Source: Acanthaster planci | Lineage: Eukaryota > Echinodermata > Asteroidea > Valvatida > Acanthasteridae | DNA length: 16,304 nt | Reading direction: 5' to 3' | Assembly: GCF_001949145.1 (NCBI RefSeq) | Contig: NW_019091392.1 | Span: 214,861 to 231,164 of the forward strand | In this document: positions 9,179 through 16,304 of the stretch, in pieces | How the letters are laid out: each line of letters starts with the position of its first letter | Position numbering within the stretch: the first letter of the stretch is position 1 | The notes under the pieces: generated by a model | What the model was told of the DNA's origin: nothing | Database searches by the model: none | Seen by the model: only the letters and a program-made list of their open reading frames with translations | Position numbers and translations under genes: made by a program

Positions 9179-9638
9179 TCAATAAAACTTTGACAAGTCA
9201 TCGGTAAAGTGTTTCTCCGAGACTTGAAACAGGTCTTTTACATTTTCTGCAGTTTTTTTCGTTACGTCTTGATAAAAGACGGCAATTAAAACCCCGAGTG
9301 GTTTGCCTCTGGAAATCTTGCCTGCTAAAACTTGGTTTAATCTGTTTTCTATGAGACCTGCTTGTTCTGTAGTTAATTTGACGTCTAATTCTTTAAATAT
9401 TTTGCTCGTTTAGATTTAGGCTTTTATAGATAAAACAATGGTTGTATTTGCCACTTACGTTTTCTGCTTCAAAGTCTGAATAAGGGGACAATTTTCTAAA
9501 ACAATCGAGCCAGTCTACAAATCCGTTTGCTTTTCTTTTATTGACGTGCGGACATGAGTCCTCGGTTTTTACATGGACTGGTTTTTGACCAAACAAAACA
9601 AACAAATCTCGTTCATCTGATGGTAAATAATCATTCAA
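9179..9638 (-). pseudogene. Unknown protein of about 150 codons, one frameshift
   Basis: ATG 9638 opens MNDYLPSDERDLFVLFGQKP, followed by DSCPHVNKRKANGFVDWLDC with a C-x-H and later cysteine pattern, and stops at 9393. Slightly before that, near 9410, the neighbouring frame takes over with KIFKELDVKLTTEQAGLIEN, LAGKISRGKPLGVLIAVFY and a C-terminus DLSKFY ending at 9179-9181. One indel near 9405 explains the break. I recognise no family. The protein appears soluble and mixed alpha/beta. It is placed between a 12-bp tandem repeat, which lies just upstream of its start, and the large minus gene. Confidence 0.5.
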
Positions 9639-9672
9639 TAAAATTAGCCCTAGTTTCCGTCAATGTCGTTAA

Positions 9673-9720
9673 GTTAATTCATCAGTTATTCATCAGTTAG
9701 TTCATCAGTTAATTCATAAG
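9673..9720. repeat. Four tandem copies of a 12-bp unit
   Basis: Units gttaattcatca, gttattcatca, gttagttcatca and gttaattcata follow each other from 9673. They lie in the 83-base gap between two minus-strand genes, 35 bases upstream of ATG 9638, where a promoter would be expected. Either simple slippage or an iterated binding site would explain them. Confidence 0.7.
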
Positions 9721-9721
9721 T

Positions 9722-10728
9722 TTAATCTTGAATTTCACAGGTGTATCCGATTCTGATGCAAAAATCTACTTCTTTATCGTCAAATCCTCTAAATGCTTGC
9801 AATGCCGATTTATTCGAAATATTACCGTCATTTCTAATTTTCAACATAGCAGTTGATACCGTCTACCTAACACATGAACCACAAGACAGCAAACCGTGAG
9901 TTCCGTAATATACGTCTTTGGGATAAATAAATGATTGCACATCCCATCGTTTGTTTGTAAATTTCTCAACATTTGACGATGTAACGGGTCTCTTCGGGTG
10001 GTTCTCTTCCGGTGGTCAAATAGCGACGCATAAGAATCTATTTTAACGTATATGCAGTTCTTGTCTGTGTACCCTGGTTTAACCACATATGCAACTTTGC
10101 CCGATTTGTCTAAGTAGTCTAAATCGCGACTGGTTTTGTGAGAGTTGGTGGTGATCGACGGTACTTTCGACTTTACAGCAGCTTGCGTTTCGATAAACTC
10201 GTAAGCCGCCAAATTAATATAGAGTATACGCATCATCTGCTCTTGTAGTTAATAACAGATTTGGCGACCGACGATGTTATCGGCAGTTTTATAGACGGGC
10301 TTTATGCCATAACAAGTCGTGTCTGTCATCGTAATCAGCAGACATTTTTCTTGGCCACCGTAATTAAAATAAATGGAAGAAAAGCATAGGGATACATTGG
10401 TACCTTCTTTTATCATGGGGTTTGAAATATTCAGTCTGCTGGCATCAAAAGGTCCGTAAACAACAAGGGGATCGCTGTTGCTAGCGTTGATCGATTGTAG
10501 TCGGTTACAATGTAAATTTGGGTTGAAATGTTTCTGATATCTGTATTTTGGGTGGGATTTTTTTTATTTTTTTAAGCGACGTTAATCGGCCGCGTCTATT
10601 AAATTTTAATGTTGAATATCTACTCTATTTAAATCTTCTATGTCAACCTCATATTCAATTATTAACCTAATGTCATATAAATTGGCATCTTCTTTGTGCC
10701 GCTCATCGACAAACACCACGTGATCCAT
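9722..10728 (-). pseudogene. Unknown protein of about 330 codons, broken
   Basis: ATG 10728 starts MDHVVFVDERHKEDANLYDI followed by an acidic stretch that stops near 10606. A second frame then stays readable from about 10560 to 10000: KHFNPNLHCNRLQSINA, VVYGPFDASRLNISNPMIKE, YFNYGGQEKCLLITMTD and CYGIKPVYKTADNIVGR. It has one in-frame stop near 10252, just before MMRILYINLAAYEFIE, and continues through KTSRDLDYLDKSGKVAYVV. A third frame carries SNVEKFTNKRWDVQSFIYP and the end FRGFDDKEVDFCIRIGYTC, stopping at 9722-9724. The protein looks like a beta-rich soluble domain. A single-stranded DNA-binding or structural role is conceivable but unsupported; no family was recognised. Confidence 0.5.
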
Positions 10729-10747
10729 TCCTTCTAATTCAATTCAA

Positions 10748-11050
10748 TTAATGCAGCAAACAGTCGTAACAGTCAAAATATTCTATACAATTCTAGCAAT
10801 TAAAACAAGCGTCAGAGCTGTCTAAAACGCTTGAATATTCACAGTCGTAAGAATCACAACAATAAATACAATTTATACATTTGCCGCATTCGCTGCAAGT
10901 TGAACACTGGGTACATTTCCTACAGTTGTGACATTTGTCGCAGTCGACCGCATCTGCCACGTAATTAGATTCAACCGTGTCTTTGCAAAAGAAACAGTAG
11001 ACTTTTTTTTGGTTTGTCTGTTTGTATTTAACGAAATTTAATATTTTATT
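10748..11050 (-). pseudogene. Cysteine-ladder (CxxCxxC) protein, one in-frame stop
   Basis: A minus frame open from 11068 to a stop at 10748-10750, broken once by TAG at 10793-10795, is very rich in cysteine: 19 in about 90 residues. After VYCFFCKDTVESNYVADAVD, ten cysteines follow at an exact spacing of three residues (codons between 10942 and 10859), written C-x2-C repeated nine times. More cysteine pairs and aromatic/aspartate residues follow. There is no ATG in the frame between 11068 and the first cysteines, so the start has probably been lost, or a non-AUG or spliced start was used. Such a ladder suggests metal binding, as in metallothioneins, or a disulphide-rich rod. It begins about where the upstream RPB6-like gene ends. 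Function is inference; the composition is directly visible. Confidence 0.6.
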
Positions 11051-11057
11051 AAAAATT

Positions 11058-11347
11058 TTAATCGGTAATCAAATCAATGGGAATAAATATTTGTTTTGGT
11101 TTATAAACTTTATTTCCGTTTTTGGTTTGTTTCACCAAGCAAATGTGATGCCTTTGACTCTGTATGTCCAGTTTCGCTTGCTCGATTATATCACGTTTCA
11201 TTTCGTTTCGTTACCGTGTACAGTTAACCACGCCGCGTGAGTCGCGACTAATTTAGCGTATTCAAATTTAGTGGAAAAAGTTAAACCCATTTTACTTCTA
11301 GAGGAATCTTGAGAAATATTTTCCAGAATTTTTGGTTGCCCGGACAT
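11058..11347 (-). pseudogene. RPB6-like RNA polymerase subunit homologue, one frameshift
   Basis: ATG 11347 is the first gene inside the right repeat. The first frame reads SKMGLTFSTKFEYAKLVATH at about residues 19-38. Its TKFEYAKLVATHA block resembles the TKYE-x-AR-x-LG-T-RA signature of RPB6 (eukaryotic RPABC2, archaeal RpoK, bacterial omega). After a frame change near 11220, a second frame gives RDIIEQAKLDIQSQ and ICLVKQTKNGNKVYKP, matching the family's second block (x-I-x-x-A-x-x-E-L ... I-x-x-R-x-x-x-x-G). It stops at 11058-11060. The length, about 96 codons, is that of the conserved RPB6 core. RPB6 homologues are known in large nucleocytoplasmic DNA viruses. Here it could have linked element genes to RNA polymerase. 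The assignment is by motif reading only. Confidence 0.45.
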
Positions 11348-11380
11348 CGATAATCAATCTGTCGGTTTCATTTTACAAAA

Positions 11381-11770
11381 ACGCGCCTGCGTGTCTCGGA
11401 GAATCGATATTTTTTGCAAAAAAAAACGTGCCTGCCAGTCTAGGAGATTCAAGATCTTTGGAGAAATAACAGTACTAGGGATATGCCGGGTTTTGGTGAA
11501 AATAGAAAACCGTCGTTTACCTAACCGACGGCTTTTCAAAAACTAAAAAATCGGGGTTGGCAAAATTGAAAGTTTATCTTAAAAAATGGGTGATTTTCGT
11601 TGTTTTTAGGGTTAAACTTTGCGGTTTTAAAAATTTGAAAAAAGTGTCGGGTAGGTTTAACAGGGTTTTTCAATTTGGCCAATTTCGAGTTTTGGGAATT
11701 TTGAAAACCGTCAGGTAGGTATACGACGATGTCGATTTTCGCTGGACCTGGCACTTCCCTACTACTGGCC
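11381..11770. repeat. Right terminal inverted repeat, palindromic, with a duplicated inner unit
   Basis: The reverse complement of this segment matches 2362-2702. The outer arm (about 11660-11760) and inner arm (about 11475-11570) are inverted relatives of each other, as in the left copy. The word cgtcgtatacctacc appears inverted in the outer arm, with cgtcgtttacctaacc in the inner arm. Unlike the left copy, the inner border has two related units, gcgcctgcgtgtctcggaga (from 11383) and gtgcctgccagtctaggaga (from 11428), offset by 45 bases with A-rich spacers. Both copies end outside on ggccag/ctggcc. Confidence 0.8.
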
Positions 11771-13284
11771 AGTCCAAGGGTTCATCTGACACACTCAGCT
11801 CACAAGCAACACGCGCGTATTTTTGCAGAAAGTTCTTTGACGTTGTCATTGCTGCCGCATCGAGACATGAGAAAGAAAACAAGCCATTCACCGCATATAA
11901 TATCCTTTACTGCGTAAGATGTATGGTGAAGGACATTATCAACAGTGCAAAAAGAAAATGTTCCTGCTGAGACTGACACCAATGATAATGTACATGCATG
12001 ATTTTAATAACCACAAAGCAATGCCTACTACATGTCTATTTAAATCTGTGACATGGGACAGCTGAGCGTTAAAGGTATTGAAATCCACATTACTTGCCTG
12101 TGCAGTGAATGAAAAAGTGACTGTCTAGATGCTTACATGCATATGTTGTTAACAATGGACACGTTTTGCACATAAAATCAAGATTAACATAGATATAAAA
12201 TGTTACAGTTTGGGTGAATGCCTATCAAATATGCATGTTTACAGAAGGCCACTGGAACCCATCAAAAGGCTTCTGACCCTCGGATAAAACCAATAGCATC
12301 ATACTTCAACTTAATAATTCTCTATTCATCACACACAAAAAACACACAACTGTTGTCCCCCCAAAAATGTTATTTTGTGTAACACTGACTGTAAACTTAA
12401 ACATTTGATGAAACACATCACCATTTTTAACTGGCAATCCTCAATTCCAAATTAACAAAAAAATGAAGGCAAAAGGTAAGCAACATGACTTACTTCTTGT
12501 TTTGTTGTCTGTAGTTACCTTTAACTTTGACCACAGACACTCTTTTCCAACACACAAACCTTCAGCAAGTTTTGTTTTAAGCAAAATCATGTTTAAAAAC
12601 GAGTGTGTAGAAACCAGAAAAAATCCATAAAGTAGAGAATCTTGCTATGCATCAGCTACTGTTTGATTAAGGAGATGCGTCTTAAAGTTGGCAAAGCAGC
12701 GGAATGCATTAGCTAGACTTCTTGAATGACTTGGAATGAATAAACACACTGAAACACCAAGGAGCTCTCGTGCCAAATCCTCCATTACAGCACCTGCAAC
12801 AACATAACCAAAATATGGCATTAATAGCAAATTCAAAATATTTCTGAAATACTCAGGAACATAGGAGCCAGGTCGGGGGGAGGCAGTGGCCCTCCTGAAC
12901 GTATGGTGGAGAGTTGGGCCCCCTAAATGTTTTGGAACACATTGGAAAAATGGAAAAGTGTAGAGAGATTGTATTTTTCTGGCCCCCTGGTAGAATCATC
13001 TTCCTATGTGCCTGTGGAATACTGTAACAGACAAAAAAAATGGACACAACATACAAAAGAACACCCTTTTGTACTTTCTGAACATTTCACTCCTTTTGCT
13101 CTACAGGAACATGTATGTTAATCATGCTACCAGTATTTTCAAGCATCCACACACTTACAATAAATGGAATTTGTAAGTTGACATTGTGAACTGGAGTACA
13201 GTTTTTGAAAAGAATTCAGTTTACACTCACATTTCACGCAGAGTAAATGGTTTCCACTTGTGGAAAAATTTGTGACTCACATTT
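11771..13284. other. Non-coding stretch, no gene recognised
   Basis: The translations in all frames are short and without domain features. The base composition is AT-rich and simple, in keeping with intron or intergenic DNA. A stretch around 12860-12985 has C/G-rich words (ggtcggggggaggcagtggccctcc, ggccccc) that look like the edge of an interspersed repeat, but I cannot name a family. No RNA gene was seen. Confidence 0.45.
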
Positions 13285-13422
13285 AACAATTGTTGCCTGT
13301 AGGGGTTCATGGAATTTTGTATACCTGAGGGGATAAGTGGTTCTCGAGGAAAAGCCGAAGATGCCATTTGCCCTGAGGGTGTACAAAACACCATGGACCC
13401 TGTCACAGCAGGCAACAATTGT
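13285..13422. repeat. Imperfect inverted repeat with arms of about 50 bp
   Basis: The left arm (13285-13330) begins aacaattgttgcctg and ends atacctgagg. The right arm (13371-13422) is its inverted relative, beginning ccctgagggtgtac and ending caggcaacaattgtt. The outer 15 bases are perfectly complementary and the rest match with a few differences and a small gap. The loop is about 40 bases. The structure could be a small MITE-like or foldback element, or a transcribed hairpin. Confidence 0.7.
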
Positions 13423-14315
13423 TTTGTTGTACCATAGCCATAGATTTCACTGGAAACTGTCTTATGTGTAATATGTGCCGATTTTATTGCTAGATAGATT
13501 AAAACACTAGGACAAATTGAAAAACTTGAACAGGAAAAGGAAAATAACTGATTGTGATATCCTTTGTTGACTTTTTTCGGGGGGGGGAGAAATCTAGGAT
13601 ATGTAACATAATGGTTTACTGTAGAACCTGGGATTCATAAATCACCAAGGTTTGATTGGTTGAATTTAAGACTGAAGAACAGTCGAGAAAAGACAACCGC
13701 ATGAGCATTTTATATAAACAACAAGGGCGATTGCAGCAGAAACAGTGATCAGAACATACAATGTACATGTATACCCGGCAAGATATGGGACAAAGGGGTA
13801 CCCCCCGACATGTTCAATCTCTATACACACTCTAGACTATTGTTACCTAACACATCCCCTAGATGTCTGTAAAAGAATTCCCGAGTTTCCAGTCAAGCAA
13901 TGACCAACACAAAGGTGGGATGGTGCTCTCCGTCCCACATCTTGCTTCATATGTGTACATGTACACATATGTAACAGAGTAGGGTAACGTCCTGAACGTC
14001 ACCGCATGAGTAAGTAGCTCAAATTGAAGTTATACTTAGAGAGTCAAATTTGATGCGTCGACAGCACGGTCAAATCCACGTGCATTGCGTGGTTGCCAGA
14101 AGACAGAATCAGTGTCTTGATAAAATACCACACATCGTTACAGTGCAACGAATCTTTGTAAGGCTGTTCCAACACAAAAACGACTAAACCAGAGAATCTC
14201 CTAACCATTCATACCATAGAGAGATTTGCTGTTACGCTGTCATAAATTGCCTTGCAAAGTGGGCCCCTTCCCGTCTCGCCGCCCGTAAGTAAAACTACGG
14301 AGGCCGATAAACGAC
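13423..14315. other. Region upstream of gag; no certain LTR
   Basis: There is a run of nine G residues near 13570. At 13970-14142 a segment begins TGTAAC and ends GTTACA, the kind of short inverted ends seen in LTRs, 174 bases before the gag start. However, the bases following it do not begin with TGG as a tRNA primer site should, and without the 3' LTR for comparison this cannot be confirmed. Confidence 0.3.
13948..13971. repeat. Perfect 24-base palindrome
   Basis: The segment runs catatgtgtaca then tgtacacatatg and equals its own reverse complement. It overlaps by two bases the start of the doubtful LTR at 13970. Confidence 0.8.
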
Positions 14316-15221
14316 ATGTCAAAGTCAACAGAAAAACCCTCTATGAATTGGTCGGCGCCCGATCTTCCCAAGGAATGGAAGCGATTCAAACAGCATTGCA
14401 CATTCACATTCAAAGGCCCATTAGCTCAGAAGACTGAGGTTGAAAGAGTCAATTACCTCATGACTTATATTGGAGATAAAGGAAGAGAAGTTTACACAAC
14501 TTTTCAGTGGGCAACACCTGATGAATGCAACAAGCTAGAGGCAGTTTATGCTAAATTTGAGAAATACGTGGCTCCCAGAAAGAATCAGATCCGTGCCACA
14601 ATCAATTTCAACAGGCGTAAACAGCTTGAAGGAGAGAAATTTGATAGTTTTGTCACTGATCTGCGCGTGCTAGTCAAAGATTGCGGCTATGATGATGAAG
14701 AGCGCATGATAAGAGATGCCATAGTTCTTCATGCATTCAATCATGCAGTTCAAGAGAAATGCCTTGAGAAAGGAGACAAGCTGATGCTTGCCATGGCCAT
14801 CAAAATTGGCCAAAACTACGAAACATCTCAAGAAAGCTTGAAAGAAATAAACAAAGATGAAGATCGTAAAGTCAACGCTGTAAAGTCAGCACATCACTCT
14901 CGAAAGTCAAGCTATATTCAGACACACAGCCAGCAAAAGCCACAACGTCAAAGAAGCAGTATCAATCCAAAGAAATCAACAAGATCTGATGCCAAACGGG
15001 GCAAAGAGAAAAAGTGCCACAAATGCGGGTATGAAGCAGATCATCGAAAATGCCCTGCTAAGAATCAAACCTGCGACTTCTGCAAGAAACCAAACCATTT
15101 TGCATCAGTTTGCAGAAGACGACTCGCAGCACATGGGATGGAAAGTGCCAACGTTCAGAGAACATCCGAAAGTGATGATTTTTTTCAGATGAAGAATACA
15201 CTTATCTCATTAGCGCATTAG
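14316..15221 (+). CDS. gag: Gag protein of a Ty3/gypsy-like LTR retrotransposon
   Basis: This intact 301-codon frame encodes the structural polyprotein that packages the retrotransposon RNA. ATG 14316 is chosen because it is followed directly by an uninterrupted reading with a capsid-like region. Residues 1 to about 190 are mostly helical (EWKRFKQHCTFTFKG, then QLEGEKFDSFVTDLR and DAIVLHAF), matching gypsy-type Gag capsid. A basic serine/lysine-rich linker (about 195-232) leads to two zinc knuckles: C234-C237-H243-C246, with slightly unusual CX2CX5HX2C spacing, and C253-C256-H261-C266, the classic CX2CX4HX4C. The C-terminal 35 residues overlap the slip site into pol. Matrix and myristoylation signals are not evident. 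This is the only long undamaged gene in the window, so this insertion is younger than the virus-like element. Confidence 0.85.
   Translation: MSKSTEKPSMNWSAPDLPKEWKRFKQHCTFTFKGPLAQKTEVERVNYLMTYIGDKGREVYTTFQWATPDECNKLEAVYAKFEKYVAPRKNQIRATINFNRRKQLEGEKFDSFVTDLRVLVKDCGYDDEERMIRDAIVLHAFNHAVQEKCLEKGDKLMLAMAIKIGQNYETSQESLKEINKDEDRKVNAVKSAHHSRKSSYIQTHSQQKPQRQRSSINPKKSTRSDAKRGKEKKCHKCGYEADHRKCPAKNQTCDFCKKPNHFASVCRRRLAAHGMESANVQRTSESDDFFQMKNTLISLAH
15179..15185 (+). promoter_or_regulatory. Candidate -1 ribosomal frameshift site between gag and pol
   Basis: Seven T residues lie in the gag frame as T-TTT-TTT (codons F-F at 15180-15185), which fits the X-XXY-YYZ slip rule. A pol-frame TGA sits just upstream at 15176-15178, and the pol frame is open from there until 15805. 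The gag stop is 36 bases downstream at 15219-15221. Whether a stimulatory pseudoknot follows was not established. Confidence 0.55.
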
Positions 15222-16304
15222 ATGATGAATCCGCTTCTAATGAATGGTTCGAGAAAGTATGGATCAACAACAAAAATGTTGAGGTGCAGATTGACACGGG
15301 GGCAGCCCAATCCATCATGCCCCTACACATCTATGAAACGCTTGGGGACATTAAAGAGTTGAGCCCAAGTGATCGGAAGTTTGAGTCATACTCCAGCAAT
15401 AAGCTGAAAGTGGAAGGGTGCACTACACTGCCCACATGCCACAAAAACGTGTGCATTGATGTGCCTTACTATGTCGTACAGGCAGAACAAAAGCCACTAC
15501 TTCTCAGTGGAGATGCCAACAAGAAAGTTAGACTCATAGACAGAGTCTACGGGCTCGAGCAGTACCCTGAGCTCAAGAAAACCACTGGCACTCTTCCAGG
15601 AAAGTATTCCTTGAAAATCGACCCATCGGTAAAGCCAGTAGTGCATGGCCCCAGACGCCAGCCACAAGCTCTTATGCCAAAGATAGTCGACAAGCTGCAT
15701 GAAATGGAGCGTGACAAACATATTGCAAAAGTCACTGAACCCACAGATTGGGTGAGCTCCATGGTTGTCGTCGTGAAGAATGGAGAAGGTGAGAATCTGT
15801 TCTGATCCAAAGGATCTCAACAAGGCAATTCGCCGTGAACACTACCCGATCCCATCAGTCGAAGAAGTTCTTTCGTCCATGCCAGATGCCAAGATTTTTT
15901 CTGTTATCGATGCCAAGTCTGGGTTCTTGCAGATAGAGCTTGATTGCGAGTCAAGCCTCCTCACGCCGTTTAACACTCCAATTGGTCGCTTCAGATGGCT
16001 ACGTCTTCCATTTGGCATAAAAAGTGCTCCTGAAATCTTCCAGCGTGTCATGGACACAATGCTCGAGGGTATAGAGGGAGCACGAGCCATAATGGATGAC
16101 ACCCTGATAGCGGGTAAGCATCCTAAACACCATGACGAAGTTATGAAGGCTGTTATAACCAGAGCCACTGAGTGGAACCTAAAGCTCAACTTCGACAAAT
16201 GCCACATAAGACAAACACAAGTCAAGTACGTTGGCCATCTTGTCACTGCCAGCGGATTGAAACCAGACCCTGACAAGGTCAAAGCGATGAAAGAGATGCC
16301 AGAG
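15179..16304 (+). pseudogene. pol: Pol polyprotein (protease and reverse transcriptase), frameshifted, cut by window edge
   Basis: In the -1 frame after the slip site, the sequence reads SDEEYTYLISALDDES, then an aspartic protease with the active-site block QIDTGAAQSIMPL (DTGA, D codon at 15293-15295). A spacer and the start of reverse transcriptase follow, with LKIDPSVKPVVHGPRR and VSSMVVVVKNG. This frame stops at 15805. From about 15792 the next frame over takes up the expected continuation, CSDPKDLNKAIRREHYPIP, and stays open to the window end. It has IFSVIDAKSGFLQIELD (motif A), WLRLPFGIKSAPEIFQRV (motif B) and AIMDDTLI (DD at 16095-16100). The tail GHLVTASGLKPDPDKV is typical of Ty3/gypsy elements. 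RNase H and integrase would lie beyond the edge. One indel near 15785-15795 breaks the polyprotein, unless it is a sequencing error. Confidence 0.85.

Larger units (their letters stand above)
2362..11770. mobile_element. Degenerate Polinton-like virus-derived element bounded by long inverted repeats
   Basis: Related inverted repeats at 2362-2702 and 11381-11770 bound a block of about 13 broken genes. Plus-strand genes run from the left repeat to about 6845, and minus-strand genes run from the right repeat down to about 6800, so both blocks read inward and meet tail to tail. A capsid-like protein followed directly by an FtsK/HerA-A32-type ATPase is the morphogenesis signature of Polintons, adintoviruses and relatives. 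No DNA polymerase, retroviral-type integrase or adenovirus-type protease was recognised inside. The small size (9.4 kb against about 15-20 kb for typical Polintons) fits a deletion derivative or a distinct shorter lineage. I found no clear target site duplication, so the exact ends are uncertain by about 15 bases. Nearly all genes carry frameshifts or stops. Confidence 0.75.

Noticed and set aside
9660-9725. CRISPR-like array
   Set aside because: The 12-bp units are directly adjacent with no spacers, and the context is eukaryotic.
11354-11982. Several short open frames in and beside the right inverted repeat
   Set aside because: They lie within or across the palindromic repeat, and the left copy does not preserve the same frames.
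13227-13418. 63-codon minus open frame
   Set aside because: It overlaps both arms of the inverted repeat and is better explained as part of that repeat.
15497-16282. Long minus open frames opposite pol
   Set aside because: These are shadows of the protease/reverse transcriptase reading on the plus strand.

Overview
The window looks like nuclear DNA of a marine invertebrate animal, possibly a mollusc, cnidarian, amphioxus or hemichordate; the species cannot be read from it. The reasons are a LINE 3' end with a short tandem tail, a Ty3/gypsy-type gag-pol element, an old Polinton/adintovirus-like element, long AT-rich non-coding stretches and frequent tacatgta-type words. No bacterial operon signals, rRNA, tRNA or CRISPR array are visible, and no ordinary host gene was recognised.

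Layout. Positions 1-725 (minus strand) hold a broken piece of a protein-primed family B DNA polymerase of Polinton type. It is cut at motif A by a 5'-truncated LINE (726-1250). Positions 1251-2361 show nothing recognisable. Positions 2362-11770 form the centrepiece: a roughly 9.4-kb virus-like element bounded by long inverted repeats (2362-2702 and 11381-11770), each of which is itself an imperfect palindrome. Inside, the left half is coded on the plus strand: a capsid-like protein, a packaging-type ATPase, a zinc-binding protein, an unknown protein, a small membrane protein and a coiled-coil protein. The right half is coded on the minus strand, read from the right end inward: an RPB6-like protein, a cysteine-ladder protein, three unknown proteins, a small membrane protein and another unknown protein. 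The two blocks converge near 6,800-6,850. Nearly every gene carries frameshifts or stops, so the copy appears dead.

Positions 11771-14315 are non-coding, with a long inverted repeat (13285-13422), a 24-base perfect palindrome (13948-13971) and a doubtful short LTR. Positions 14316-16304 carry the 5' part of a Ty3/gypsy-like retrotransposon: an intact gag with two zinc knuckles, a likely -1 ribosomal slip site, then protease and reverse transcriptase in the -1 frame, with one later frameshift. The window ends inside the reverse transcriptase.

The most interesting points are that the TIR-bounded element has capsid and ATPase genes but no recognisable polymerase, integrase or protease; that it carries an RPB6-like transcription gene and a protein with ten cysteines at exact three-residue spacing; and that its ends are palindromic, with four related copies of one motif at each gene-block entrance.
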